Part shown: positions 1-8,402 of the stretch, piece by piece
How positions within the stretch are numbered: the first letter of the stretch is position 1
How the letters are laid out: each line of letters begins with the position of its first letter
Origin: Burkholderiales bacterium
GTDB lineage: Bacteria; Pseudomonadota; Gammaproteobacteria; Burkholderiales; Burkholderiaceae_C
Direction: 5' to 3'
Assembly (NCBI GenBank): GCA_018969975.1
Contig: JAGWXI010000024.1
Span: 1-32,468 of the forward strand
Length of the DNA stretch: 32,468 bases
Notes under the pieces: generated by a model
The model's input: only the letters and a program-made list of their open reading frames with translations
The model's database searches: none
What the model was told of the DNA's origin: nothing
Made by a program: the position numbers and the translations under genes

Positions 1-291
1 TCAGCATGCAACACCGCAGGCGCAGATGGCAGAGCAGAAGAGGCTATGAGTGGACTAGCCAGAGGCTTCTTCTTTGCAGGAAGCAGGAGCTTACTGGTGA
101 CACACTGGTCGGTGGAGTCAGAGAGTGCGATGCAACTGACCACCAATGCATTTGCAAGTTACAAAAAAGACACCGCGATGCGACGCTCTGAAGCGCTACG
201 CCAATCAATGCTGGCGGTGATGAAGAGTCCGGCATTTGGCCATCCAGCTTTCTGGGCGCCTTATGCGTTGGTGGGTGAGGGGGGACGATAA
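1..291 (+). CDS. CHAT-domain protein, C-terminal fragment (5' end outside window)
   Basis: The reading frame is open from the first base, and the visible 96 codons match the end of a CHAT domain, the caspase/HetF-associated cysteine protease fold. At codons 2-7 it reads SACNTA-like (Ala-Cys-Asn-Thr-Ala-Gly follows a Ser), where the Cys of the Cys-Asn-Thr motif is the usual nucleophile. It continues with FFFAGSRSLLVTHWSV and ends with an HPAFWAPYALVGEG-type tail that typically closes the domain. The catalytic His would lie upstream, outside the window. CHAT proteins are often fused to TPR or other sensor repeats and can act as proteases in defence or cell-death pathways, but the N-terminal part needed to judge this is missing. 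The gene converges on acs, with a terminator between them. An internal ATG at 46 is not the true start, because the CHAT core begins before it. Confidence 0.8.
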   Translation, partial: SACNTAGADGRAEEAMSGLARGFFFAGSRSLLVTHWSVESESAMQLTTNAFASYKKDTAMRRSEALRQSMLAVMKSPAFGHPAFWAPYALVGEGGR

Positions 292-319
292 AAAACCCCG
301 CATCTCGCGAAGCGGGGTT
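291..319 (-). terminator. Rho-independent terminator of acs
   Basis: An 8-bp stem, aaccccgc pairing with gcggggtt around a 10-base loop, is followed on the minus strand by a run of T (A-tract at 291-295 on the plus strand). It lies 24 bases past the acs stop. There is no T-tract on the plus side, so it serves acs rather than the CHAT gene. Confidence 0.8.
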
Positions 320-342
320 GTGAACTAAGCGCGAATCAGCGT

Positions 343-2307
343 TTAGTGGTTATCTGTCAACTGCTCCAAAATCGCTGGGTTCTCAAGTGTTGAGGTATCT
401 TGTGTGATCGCTTCATTCTTTGCCAAGCTGCGCAATAAACGGCGCATGATTTTTCCGGAGCGGGTTTTGGGCAGGTTGTCGCCAAAACGAATATCTTTCG
501 GTTTGGCGATGGGGCCAATTTCTTTGCCCACATGGTCGCGCAAGATTTTGGCGATTTGTTTGGCTTCGTCACCTGTGGGGCGAGGGCGCTTCAACACCAC
601 GAAGGCGCAAATCGCTTCACCGGTGGTGTCGTCAGGACGTCCCACTACAGCCGCTTCTGCGACCAACTCGGTGCAACTCACCAAAGCAGATTCAATTTCC
701 ATCGTGCCCATGCGGTGGCCTGAGACGTTGAGCACGTCATCTATACGCCCTGTGATGGTGAAGTAGCCTGTGTTCGCATCACGAATGGCACCATCACCTG
801 CCAAATAATATTTACCTTTGAATTCTTCGGGGTAGTAGCTTTTCTTGAAACGCTCGGGGTCACCCCAGATAGTGCGAATCATGGAAGGCCATGGTTTTTT
901 CACGACCAAGATACCGCCTTGTCCGTTGGGCATGTCGTTACCGGCTTCGTCGACGATAGCGGCTTGAATACCAGGGAAGGGCAAGGTGCAGGAGCCTGGC
1001 ACCATCGGTGTTACGCCAGGAAGAGGCGTGATCATGTGGCCACCAGTTTCGGTTTGCCAGAAAGTGTCAACAATGGGGCAGCGGCTACCACCCACATGTT
1101 TGTAATACCACTCCCATGCAGCTGGATTGATAGGCTCGCCCACAGAGCCAAGCAAGCGCAAGCTAGTGAGGTTGTAGCTCTTAGGATGCACAGCATCGTT
1201 GGCTTCTGCTGCTTTGATGAGTGAACGAATCGCTGTAGGTGCTGTGTAGAAGATAGACACTTGGTGGTCTTGGATCATCTTCCAAAAGCGCCCTGCGTCT
1301 GGATAGGTTGGCACGCCTTCAAACACAATCTCGGTGCCACCCAATGCTAAGGGGCCGTAGGTGATGTAGGTGTGGCCTGTGACCCAACCGATGTCTGCGG
1401 TACACCAGAAAACATCGCTGTCCTTCAGATCGAATGTCCACTCGGTGGTCAAAGCGGCATGTAACAAATATCCGCCGGTGCTGTGTTGCACGCCTTTGGG
1501 TTTGCCTGTAGAGCCAGAGGTATAGAGCAAGAAGAGGGGGTGCTCAGCGCCCACCCACTCAGGTTCACAAGTGGTGGCTTGTTTGTCACACAGTTCGTGC
1601 ATCCACTGGTCGCGACCTGCTTGCATGGCAATATCTGAACCGGTGCGCTTGACGACCAAGACGTTTTTGATCGTTGCGCAACCGCCTAAAGCGATGGCTT
1701 CATCCACGATGGCTTTGAGGGGTAAATGTTTACCGCCACGCACTTGTTGGTCAGCGGTGATCACAGCAACTGCGCCGGTATCTTCAATGCGGTCACGTAG
1801 TGATTGGGCAGAGAAGCCTCCAAACACTACCGAGTGTGTAGCGCCAATCCGTGCGCAGGCTTGCATGGCAGCAACACCGTCTATCGACATCGAGATGTAG
1901 ATCATCACGCGGTCGCCTTTTTTTACGCCTATAGATTTCAATCCATTGGCGATTTGGCAGGTCTTGGCGAGCAACTCGCTGTAGGTGATCTTGGTAACTT
2001 CGCCACCGTCTGCTTCAAAAATCAAAGCAGTTTTGTTGCCATGGCCTTTTTCGATATTACGGTCTAGGCAGTTGTATGAGGCGTTGAGCGTTCCGTCTTC
2101 AAACCATTTGAAAAAAGGCGCATCGCTTTGGTTCAAAATTTTGGTGAAAGGGGTTTTCCAGCTGATCAGGCGACGCGCTTGTTCGGCCCAAAAGCCTTCA
2201 TAGTCGGCATCTGCTTTTTTACACAAAGCTTCGTAAGCCGCCATCCCTGAAACGGTAGCTTGTTGGACGAATGCGTCAGAGGGTTGGTGGATGGTGAGTT
2301 CGCTCAT
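343..2307 (-). CDS. acs: Acetyl-CoA synthetase (AMP-forming)
   Basis: The protein has 654 residues, the usual length for bacterial Acs (about 650). It activates acetate with ATP through acetyl-AMP and transfers the acetyl group to CoA in the cytoplasm, which allows growth on acetate or its recapture. Diagnostic features are the P-loop-like adenylation motif [15 protein letters not shown], the WGDPERF stretch, the hinge region [20 protein letters not shown], and the C-terminal [12 protein letters not shown]. Lys619 in that last motif is the conserved catalytic lysine that is reversibly acetylated by Pat/CobB-type systems in other bacteria. A clear ribosome binding site (aggaga) lies about 8 bases before the ATG. 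The gene is monocistronic: a terminator of the preceding operon lies just upstream and its own terminator just downstream. Homologous propionyl-CoA synthetases are related, but the length and motifs favour Acs. Confidence 0.95.
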   Translation of the reverse strand: MSELTIHQPSDAFVQQATVSGMAAYEALCKKADADYEGFWAEQARRLISWKTPFTKILNQSDAPFFKWFEDGTLNASYNCLDRNIEKGHGNKTALIFEADGGEVTKITYSELLAKTCQIANGLKSIGVKKGDRVMIYISMSIDGVAAMQACARIGATHSVVFGGFSAQSLRDRIEDTGAVAVITADQQVRGGKHLPLKAIVDEAIALGGCATIKNVLVVKRTGSDIAMQAGRDQWMHELCDKQATTCEPEWVGAEHPLFLLYTSGSTGKPKGVQHSTGGYLLHAALTTEWTFDLKDSDVFWCTADIGWVTGHTYITYGPLALGGTEIVFEGVPTYPDAGRFWKMIQDHQVSIFYTAPTAIRSLIKAAEANDAVHPKSYNLTSLRLLGSVGEPINPAAWEWYYKHVGGSRCPIVDTFWQTETGGHMITPLPGVTPMVPGSCTLPFPGIQAAIVDEAGNDMPNGQGGILVVKKPWPSMIRTIWGDPERFKKSYYPEEFKGKYYLAGDGAIRDANTGYFTITGRIDDVLNVSGHRMGTMEIESALVSCTELVAEAAVVGRPDDTTGEAICAFVVLKRPRPTGDEAKQIAKILRDHVGKEIGPIAKPKDIRFGDNLPKTRSGKIMRRLLRSLAKNEAITQDTSTLENPAILEQLTDNH

Positions 2308-2344
2308 GGGAAATGTCTCCTGATCTTTTGGAAATACTAATACG

Positions 2345-2370
2345 AAAAAACCCCGCTACTGTGGCGGGGT
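2345..2370 (-). terminator. Rho-independent terminator of the rec-zor-DUF4337 gene train
   Basis: The stem ccccgc/gcgggg (2351-2356 with 2364-2369) is followed on the minus strand by six T (A-run 2345-2350). It lies past the end of the DUF4337 gene and before acs, so it closes the minus-strand gene train upstream. Confidence 0.75.
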
Positions 2371-2378
2371 GCTCTTAC

Positions 2379-2401
2379 AGGGGTCTGACTGCCCCTTTTT
2401 T
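2379..2401 (+). terminator. Possible plus-strand terminator hairpin
   Basis: A short stem, agggg/cccct with an 8-base loop, is followed by six T on the plus strand. No plus-strand gene precedes it, so it would only stop antisense transcription coming out of acs. It may simply be part of the 3' end of the minus-strand operon. Confidence 0.35.
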
Positions 2402-2416
2402 AGGGTTTGTGCTTAA

Positions 2417-2989
2417 TCAAACTATCAGCATGAATCCATTAATAGTTGACAAAATTCCTAAGATTCCAAGGCCACAGGGAATCCAAAAGAGTGCGTGTAC
2501 CCCCGTCAAAATGGCTACAGAGGTTAAAACAATGGCAATTTGTAGCAACGCTTCGGCATAGTCAAACCAGGGGTCTTGGGCTAGTGCGTGGTTGCGTTCG
2601 TGTTCGAGCTCTTTGGCTTTGGCCATTAATTCTTTCTTGCCGTCCCCAGTTTCTGGCTCAGATTCGTAGCGGGCTATGTTCTTTTGATAGTCAGCTAGTT
2701 TCTTTTCGGCTAGCTCTTTGGCCTTGGGCGTCAATTTGTCTTGCGCCAATTGGAGTTGCAAGTTGTCTGCAGCAATTTTGTACTCAGTCTGGCGAATATT
2801 TTTAGCTTGGTAAAACGCGTATGCGTTCGCCGCCAAGATATTGTTGAGCGTGCTTTCTTTAGCAGCATTGTTGCCCCCTAAACCAGCAATCGCTAGGACC
2901 ATGGCTAAGACAGACACTAGCATCGCGCAGCGAGATCTAAAGGGGTCGTTGTGTTCTTCTGGTAATTCTGTTTCTGGAACTTCACTCAT
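2417..2989 (-). CDS. DUF4337 membrane protein
   Basis: This 190-residue protein resembles the DUF4337 family. It has an acidic N-terminus (EVPETELPEEHNDPF), a first membrane helix at about residues 20-38, and a long soluble helical middle rich in Lys, Glu, Ala and Gln (about 45-135, probably coiled coil). The end is hydrophobic, with two closely spaced membrane helices (about 143-165 and 170-188). The family has no established biochemical role that I know of. It starts 55 bases after zorC on the same strand, with a good ribosome binding site (aggag) before the ATG, and is followed by a strong terminator. It is therefore the last gene of the rec-zor train or a separate unit with its own promoter. 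Whether it has anything to do with the zor genes cannot be told from sequence alone. Confidence 0.7.
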   Translation of the reverse strand: MSEVPETELPEEHNDPFRSRCAMLVSVLAMVLAIAGLGGNNAAKESTLNNILAANAYAFYQAKNIRQTEYKIAADNLQLQLAQDKLTPKAKELAEKKLADYQKNIARYESEPETGDGKKELMAKAKELEHERNHALAQDPWFDYAEALLQIAIVLTSVAILTGVHALFWIPCGLGILGILSTINGFMLIV

Positions 2990-3006
2990 GGTTTCTTCTC
3001 CTAGGG

Positions 3007-3023
3007 TTGATTTATCAAATCAA
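3007..3023. repeat. Inverted repeat between zorC and the DUF4337 gene
   Basis: A perfect 7-bp inverted repeat, ttgattt-atc-aaatcaa, sits 17 bases before the start of the DUF4337 gene. It has no T-tract on either side, so it is not a standard terminator. It could be an operator or a stem in the 5' leader of the DUF4337 gene. Confidence 0.4.
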
Positions 3024-3044
3024 GTTATGACAAATGTAGATTAT

Positions 3045-4466
3045 CTAATTGTTTGGCATCAAATCCGCCGTTGGTATGGTGATGCCTAATTGTTGCGAAA
3101 TAAAGTCACGCGCAGTTTCTTGCCATTGCCCTAATTCAGACCCGTGGTGTAAGAGTCCAGGGTCATCCGAGAGGCCTTGGTTGAAATCAAGAGGAGTTGG
3201 AAAGCGCAATTGAAATAGTTCGTATGCAGAGACATACAGTTTGGGCGTTTGTTTATTGGACATAGGGATTGCCCTAAGGCGACCTTGGTGACTCCAATCA
3301 CAGAACAAAATATTTCCAATGCGCAGCATCAGCACGCATTGGTTGGGTGAAATTTTGCCCAGTATCTTGGCGTAGCTGAGTTCATGATGGGTGTCAACTT
3401 TTTCTAAAGCTGCGGCAGCATCTTCGCCCAATGCAATCCATGCATCTACTATGTGTCCGGCATGGAAATACGCCTCCCAGAATCTGCGGCGATAGGGACC
3501 GATATCGTCATCGGTATGGCGCAAGATTTCAAAGAAAGCGTCCATGGTGCGTCCCGTCAGCCAACGGCTGGCAGTATCTATTGCTTCTTTGCGTACACCC
3601 AACCAGCCCGCGTGGTTATGGCGTGGGTCACCAAGCATGGACAGCAGTTTGGAGAGCAAGGTGTTTTTAATCTCTTGCGGTGGCGATTTTTCAAACCACG
3701 GCGATAGCAGTGCGAAGGCAAATTCATCGCGCCAAATCGGATAGCGAAAACGTTGCGTCGGCGTACCCGCGTCGTGTATCGCCCATTCGCACATGCGCTT
3801 GATATAAGACAGAGTCGCACGCACATCCTCTGGTGCTTTAAGTGCCTGCGCAAAAGCTTGTCGACAAAAATTGTTCAACCAAAAACTGTGCGTCAGTGCA
3901 TGGTGTTCTTGCCACTGCAGCAAGGTTTTCTCTGGCGGCATGGTCAGCAGATCATTGGCGACTTGAATGGGACCATTGATGGGGTCCAAGATATCTATGG
4001 TGGTGATTAAACGGGTCAAGCCACCTGCTTGCGTTTCGAGTAATGCATCTAAGACGCGTTTGTCTTGAAAAAATTGCCGAGTAGATTGCGCTAATTTTTG
4101 AAACAACGCATCTTCAGGGGTGAAGCGCTCTAAATAGGTGTGCAATAAACTACGCCCCCACTTCAGTGGTCGGCGCGATTGCAAGGCTTGCGGAACTGCA
4201 ACGTCTAAATAGTGATGCGTGAGTGGGCTATGCGGATGTAAGCCATGGTCGCCTTCTAGCCACAAGGCATAGGGAATATGTCGCCAGTCACGTTGGCGTG
4301 GTGCATCACTCAAAGGCGAAAACTCCACGAGTGCAAATGCTTGGTAAGTTCTCTCACCCACTGTGCGTAGATCCGGATCTTTGCCAAAGTTGCTACTGCG
4401 CTTCACACTGGCTGCAGCAGCTAGCTTTTCAAAATCTTGCGGCAGGGGCGTAAACAGTTCTTCCAT
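3045..4466 (-). CDS. zorC: EH-signature protein, ZorC-like component of a Zorya-type system
   Basis: This 473-residue, mostly helical cytoplasmic protein lacks membrane segments and Walker motifs. Its C-terminal half (about residues 270-450) looks like the EH_Signature domain of ZorC. The visible stretches are NHAGWLGVRKEAIDTASRWL (284-303), RRRFWEAYFHAGHIVDAWIA (326-345) with Glu331, CDWSHQGRLRA (389-399) with His393, and a late HHGSELGQWQ (440-449). In type I Zorya antiphage systems ZorC is a DNA-associated partner that works with the ZorAB membrane motor and the ZorD helicase. Here it follows zorB by 9 bases, so the A-B-C order is conserved, but no zorD follows. It seems shorter than the E. 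coli ZorC I recall (about 560 residues). The family call rests on my reading of these motifs plus the neighbours; the catalytic or DNA-binding role is inferred from the family. Confidence 0.75.
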   Translation of the reverse strand: MEELFTPLPQDFEKLAAAASVKRSSNFGKDPDLRTVGERTYQAFALVEFSPLSDAPRQRDWRHIPYALWLEGDHGLHPHSPLTHHYLDVAVPQALQSRRPLKWGRSLLHTYLERFTPEDALFQKLAQSTRQFFQDKRVLDALLETQAGGLTRLITTIDILDPINGPIQVANDLLTMPPEKTLLQWQEHHALTHSFWLNNFCRQAFAQALKAPEDVRATLSYIKRMCEWAIHDAGTPTQRFRYPIWRDEFAFALLSPWFEKSPPQEIKNTLLSKLLSMLGDPRHNHAGWLGVRKEAIDTASRWLTGRTMDAFFEILRHTDDDIGPYRRRFWEAYFHAGHIVDAWIALGEDAAAALEKVDTHHELSYAKILGKISPNQCVLMLRIGNILFCDWSHQGRLRAIPMSNKQTPKLYVSAYELFQLRFPTPLDFNQGLSDDPGLLHHGSELGQWQETARDFISQQLGITIPTADLMPNN

Positions 4467-4475
4467 ATGAATGGT

Positions 4476-5225
4476 TTATCTAACCGTTTCTTGCAATTTC
4501 TTGAGCGTACTCGCGGGGCCTTTGTTGCTACCCGCTTCATTAGGTTGAAAGGCTAAAACAAAGCGCAATTCCACGCGACGGTTCTTGGCTGGATCGCTCT
4601 TGTCGCTTGGGCGTTCATCTGCATAAGAGCTAATTCCAAAGACGGGTTGTTCGCGTTGGTTACGCAAACTTTGCATAGTGCCAGCGTTGAGCACTTTGTA
4701 CACAGCACGCGCACGGTCAAGACCTAAATGCCAATTGCTGTAATCGCCGCGAAGAAGGGGCGATGCATCGGTATGGCCTTCAATCAAAATAGTTTCAATT
4801 TCCACTTGTTGCGGATTAGGCGGGCAGTCTGTGGGTAATGTGCGGCGTTGTGAGTAAACATAGCAAGGCAGGATGCCTTGCAATTGTTCGCTGGCAAGTC
4901 TTAAGGTTTGTAAGCCATTGCTAGCGAGGTCGGGTTGACCAAGTCCAAACAAGGTGTCAGCAGGCAAGGTAATAACACCTGAAGCCTGATTGATGGTGAC
5001 GGGCACTCCAGCAACTTGCAGGCGGCTACCAATGGCTTGCACCACTGCTGCTAAGGGGTCAGGTGGCGGCTCTTTAGGCTCTTCAGGTTTGCGTGCTAAC
5101 AGCACCATCACCATCACAATAAAAATGAACAAGATGCCAATCATCAAGTCGCTGGCAGAAGCCATATAGCCTGACTCTTCGACGTTTTCAGTCTCTGAAG
5201 AGGGGCGCCTGTTTTTGATGAACAT
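4476..5225 (-). CDS. zorB: MotB/OmpA-like stator protein, ZorB-like
   Basis: This inner-membrane protein has a short cytoplasmic N-terminus, one membrane helix (about residues 26-45, ASDLMIGILFIFIVMVMVLL) and a periplasmic OmpA/MotB peptidoglycan-binding domain. The domain shows EGHTD near 149-153, a following LDRARAVYKVL segment, and NRRVELRF near 215-222. The Asp at the start of the membrane helix is at the ion-carrying position of MotB and ZorB proteins. I place the start at the ATG at 5225, two bases after the zorA stop; this gives 249 residues and puts that Asp at 26. An in-frame TTG at 5231 would add two residues and overlap zorA. Cys121 and Cys134 could form a periplasmic disulfide. 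With the upstream MotA-like protein it should form a 5:2-type ion-driven complex. It is distinguished from flagellar MotB by the neighbours zorA and zorC and the absence of flagellar genes. Confidence 0.85.
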   Translation of the reverse strand: MFIKNRRPSSETENVEESGYMASASDLMIGILFIFIVMVMVLLARKPEEPKEPPPDPLAAVVQAIGSRLQVAGVPVTINQASGVITLPADTLFGLGQPDLASNGLQTLRLASEQLQGILPCYVYSQRRTLPTDCPPNPQQVEIETILIEGHTDASPLLRGDYSNWHLGLDRARAVYKVLNAGTMQSLRNQREQPVFGISSYADERPSDKSDPAKNRRVELRFVLAFQPNEAGSNKGPASTLKKLQETVR

Positions 5226-5227
5226 GG

Positions 5228-6622
5228 TCAAGCTCTAGGCGGCAAAGCATCAATGAATTCATCCAACACCTCTTCTAAGTTAGTGATGCTGCCTCCCAAT
5301 TGGTTAACCGCAGTCGCCAGATGTTGGTCCATCTTGGTGTGCAGCCCTGCCACTTGGGTGCTGTAGGCGCTAACACCTTTGGTCAATGCATCCACCGTTC
5401 CATTCAATGCTTTTTGTGCATCCATTAAATGGGTGCGCACCGTCTCGAGCGCTTGCTCGGTGGCGTGTGCGCTGTCTTTGAATATATTGGCAGTTTCTTG
5501 CTGGGTGGTGACTGCTCTCTCCATGGCTGAGGCGCTGGATTGGAATTTATCGGCAGTCGCATCTACTTTGTCTGCGCTAGATTGCAGTCCACCCATAACG
5601 GTTTGTAAATGCCCCACCGTTTGCCCAAGTTGTGCCATCAGACTTTCTATTTGATGCGCACCTTGTTGTCCTGCAGTGGCCGCACGTGAAAGGGCGCCAT
5701 CAAGGGTCGTGACTGTGCTGTTGGTGGTTTGAATCGTTTGCGCTAGAAGCTGCACTGCATCACCAAAAGACGCCATGCCTGTGGAAATGCCTTGGGTTAG
5801 CACGGCACCCGCTTTGCTGAGTTCGCCAGCTGCTTGACTGCCTGCGTTGGTCAGGCCTCCTTCTAAACGTTTGAGTTCAACAACCTGCGCCTGGTTTTGT
5901 TGCAAGATCTCTTGAAACAAGGACAACTGAACCCGCATGCTCGCCTCAGCTGCATTGTCTGGAATTTTGCTGCGCAAGGTATGGCACAGCGTATCGATGC
6001 TGGTCTGCAAGTTACCAAGAGAAATTTTGGCGCGCCAGTTCCATACCAATGAACACAAGAGACCCGCAATTGACGTGATGAATTTACCGCCAGCGGTGGC
6101 AATGAGCGATTGCAATGCTTGGTCTTGTTGTCTGGCAGACACATCTAAAGCATTCAAGGCCAAACCTGCTTGCTGCAGTGCGACAGCCAGAAAAATAAAT
6201 GTGCACATCAAACCAAAACCAATCAAGAGATTGGGCATGGTTTCGAACAAAGATAAATTCAATCGACCACCTAATGCATCGCGCACTGTCCAAGTCTCTG
6301 CGTGGCTACGAAAGCTGTAACTGGTAGTTGAAAGTTGTGCATTTCCTCCAGGGGAAGGGAGCTCGATCAAGCCGGCTTGGGTTTCGCGTAATAAAAACCG
6401 TAAAACTTCGTCAGGAGTTTTAGTTTGAGCCTGGGCCAAGATATCGCGGCCATTGCCGCTGGAGTTACCAAACCACTTGTCTAGATCAGACACGCTTTTG
6501 CGAAGCTGATCAATACGACGCGACCAAACTACAAAAACAGTAATTGAAAAAACAAAAATGAAAGCGGCGATTACCAGGGGAACCAGCAACTGCTCTAGTT
6601 GCGCGAAGTAGGTTTGCATCAT
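5228..6622 (-). CDS. zorA: MotA/TolQ-type channel protein with coiled-coil tail, ZorA-like
   Basis: This 464-residue inner-membrane protein has three clear membrane helices at about 12-33, 131-152 (LLIGFGLMCTFIFLAVALQQ) and 177-196 (GGKFITSIAGLLCSLVWNW). These resemble the MotA/TolQ/ExbB fold with a cytoplasmic segment between helices 1 and 2. From about 205 to 464 it is a long Ala/Gln/Thr/Ser-rich helical tail typical of ZorA, where the tail projects into the cytoplasm and is thought to carry the signal of envelope disturbance to the DNA-acting partners. The tail is short compared with the E. coli ZorA I recall (about 730 residues in total). The gene starts 7 bases after recD, with aggat overlapping the recD end as a likely ribosome binding site, and its stop touches the zorB start. 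Coupling to recD is therefore direct. A MotA/TolQ role in another process is the alternative, but the A-B-C order argues for Zorya. Confidence 0.8.
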   Translation of the reverse strand: MMQTYFAQLEQLLVPLVIAAFIFVFSITVFVVWSRRIDQLRKSVSDLDKWFGNSSGNGRDILAQAQTKTPDEVLRFLLRETQAGLIELPSPGGNAQLSTTSYSFRSHAETWTVRDALGGRLNLSLFETMPNLLIGFGLMCTFIFLAVALQQAGLALNALDVSARQQDQALQSLIATAGGKFITSIAGLLCSLVWNWRAKISLGNLQTSIDTLCHTLRSKIPDNAAEASMRVQLSLFQEILQQNQAQVVELKRLEGGLTNAGSQAAGELSKAGAVLTQGISTGMASFGDAVQLLAQTIQTTNSTVTTLDGALSRAATAGQQGAHQIESLMAQLGQTVGHLQTVMGGLQSSADKVDATADKFQSSASAMERAVTTQQETANIFKDSAHATEQALETVRTHLMDAQKALNGTVDALTKGVSAYSTQVAGLHTKMDQHLATAVNQLGGSITNLEEVLDEFIDALPPRA

Positions 6623-6629
6623 CGCGCTA

Positions 6630-8402
6630 TTATCCTGCGCCCAAGCCCCCGCTTCTTAAAATACGTCTGCCACAGGCTTGAAACAATACTGCTGCGTTGG
6701 GAGCCCATATGGTTAGATTTTCTCTTGCGCGGGTGAGGCCTGTGTAAACCAATTCGCGGGTGAGTACGGGGGAATCTTGTGCAGGAACTACCAGCAAAAC
6801 ATGTTTGAACTCAGACCCTTGGGATTTGTGGACGGTCATGGCAAAGACTGTCTCAACGCTGTCTAAGCGAGAGGGCACTATCCATCGAACGCTGCCGTTC
6901 GCGCCAGGAAACGCAACGCGCAAGTTACCGTTTGGTGCTGGTAAGCAGATGCCCACATCACCGTTCATCAATTCCAACGCATAGTCATTACGCGTCACCA
7001 TCACGGGGCGGCCCACATACCAAGGCACAGAGTTGAAACCGAGAGCCCTTTCAATATACACATTGAGTTGCTTGACACCAAAGGGTCCTTCACGTACTGC
7101 ACACAGCACAGAGAATTCGTTGAAAGCTCTCAGTACATCACTAGCTTGTGTATCTGTAGAAGCCCCATCCAACAAAGATAACCAATGCCGCCAACCATAT
7201 TGCAGTGCGTGGCTGAATTTCGCGTCGTACGCGTTTTGAAGTTGTAACCGTGTGACGTGCTGCACTGGACCCATGGCAGGATGGGCTGGCAAAGTGCTCA
7301 GCCAATCCGGTGCGGCGTTCCAAAGCGCCTCGATTGCAGTGGTATTACTCGGATGGTCTGCATTGACTGCCTGGGCCCATTTGCCAATACCGCTGGTTGC
7401 ATCAAAGCGGTAGCTCTGCGTCAGCGTGACTGTTTGGGCGCGTAATAGTTCTCCCGTGCACAACTGCGACATCACAGCACCTGCCTCTACAGATGCTAAT
7501 TGGTCTTTGTCGCCCAACAAAATCAGTCTCACCGTTGCCGGTACTGATGCAAGCAGTCGGGCCATCATTTCAAGATCGACCATAGAGGCTTCATCGACAA
7601 CTACTACATCAGTAGCAAGAGCCTGCACACGGGTGTTGTGACTAGACATGCGTAATAAAAGGTGCAAGGTTTGTGTTTTTGTAGGAATGCGCGCTTTCAC
7701 ATCTACTGGCATGTTGACTAAGGCATTGGTAATCGATTCGGTCAACCTAGCGGCAGCTTTGCCTGTGGGTGCGGCTAAGTGGATTCTTAGGGCGTTCGAA
7801 GAGGTCGCAATCAATAAGGCTAAAAGTTTTACTACGGTGGTGGTTTTTCCTGTTCCAGGACCGCCCGTGATGAGCGTAATGCGATTTTTCGCAGCGACTT
7901 CGCAGGCAGTGCGTTGCATCGATGTATCTGTTCCAAATAATTTGTCTAGCTGGATTTGTAAATCCGCAGGCTCTGCAATGGGTAAATGGATGCGTTGCAA
8001 GAGAAGCTGACGAATGTTCTGTTCGGCATTCCAAGCACGGCGTAAATACAAACGTGCGCCTAGGGTATCTTGCGCAAATACTAAGGGACTGTTGTTGCCT
8101 TGAATCCAAGGTAGCGTAGACGCTGCATCGCTAAGGTGCTTTGGCAAGACAGCGATGTGTGCATGGCTCCAGCCTAGTAATGCTGCGGGATCCGATTGCA
8201 GTGCAGCCAAGTCAAGGCATGCATGACCGCGCCCCCATTGGTGGCTAGTAAGGGCGGCTAACCAAAGATGGCGAAGGTCGCTGCTGGTCTGATGCATTTG
8301 AAAGAAGTTAGCCAGAGACGTGTCTAGCCCAGTCAGGCCTGGGGCTTGGTCTAAGCCAGTGGCTGTTTCAAAATCTTCTAAGAGATTTTTTAAAGCACTC
8401 AT
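6630..8402 (-). CDS. recD: Exodeoxyribonuclease V alpha subunit, RecD helicase
   Basis: RecD is the 5'-3' motor subunit of RecBCD, which processes double-strand DNA ends and degrades linear foreign DNA. With the start at 8402 it has 590 residues, near the E. coli length of 608. Superfamily 1 motifs are all present: Walker A GGPGTGKTTT at about 180-189, Walker B VVVDEASMVDLEMMARL, motif III LLGDKDQLASVEAGAV, the late TVHKSQGSEF, and the VYTGLTRARENLTIW motif near the end. I prefer the ATG at 8402 over an upstream in-frame start at 8465: it forms a classic ATGA overlap with the recB stop and has gggag in the right place, and the extra 21 residues look unrelated to RecD. The gene sits between recB and zorA with no room for a promoter or terminator. 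Confidence 0.93.
   Translation of the reverse strand: MSALKNLLEDFETATGLDQAPGLTGLDTSLANFFQMHQTSSDLRHLWLAALTSHQWGRGHACLDLAALQSDPAALLGWSHAHIAVLPKHLSDAASTLPWIQGNNSPLVFAQDTLGARLYLRRAWNAEQNIRQLLLQRIHLPIAEPADLQIQLDKLFGTDTSMQRTACEVAAKNRITLITGGPGTGKTTTVVKLLALLIATSSNALRIHLAAPTGKAAARLTESITNALVNMPVDVKARIPTKTQTLHLLLRMSSHNTRVQALATDVVVVDEASMVDLEMMARLLASVPATVRLILLGDKDQLASVEAGAVMSQLCTGELLRAQTVTLTQSYRFDATSGIGKWAQAVNADHPSNTTAIEALWNAAPDWLSTLPAHPAMGPVQHVTRLQLQNAYDAKFSHALQYGWRHWLSLLDGASTDTQASDVLRAFNEFSVLCAVREGPFGVKQLNVYIERALGFNSVPWYVGRPVMVTRNDYALELMNGDVGICLPAPNGNLRVAFPGANGSVRWIVPSRLDSVETVFAMTVHKSQGSEFKHVLLVVPAQDSPVLTRELVYTGLTRARENLTIWAPNAAVLFQACGRRILRSGGLGAG

Noticed and set aside
2417-2989. Reading the DUF4337 protein as the missing ZorD or ZorE
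   Set aside because: It has no Walker, helicase or nuclease motif and is only 190 residues, mostly membrane and coiled coil.
4476-6622. Flagellar MotA/MotB or TolQ/ExbB-ExbD instead of ZorA/ZorB
   Set aside because: The long helical tail, the three-helix layout, and the adjacent EH-signature gene fit Zorya. No flagellar, tol or ton genes are nearby.
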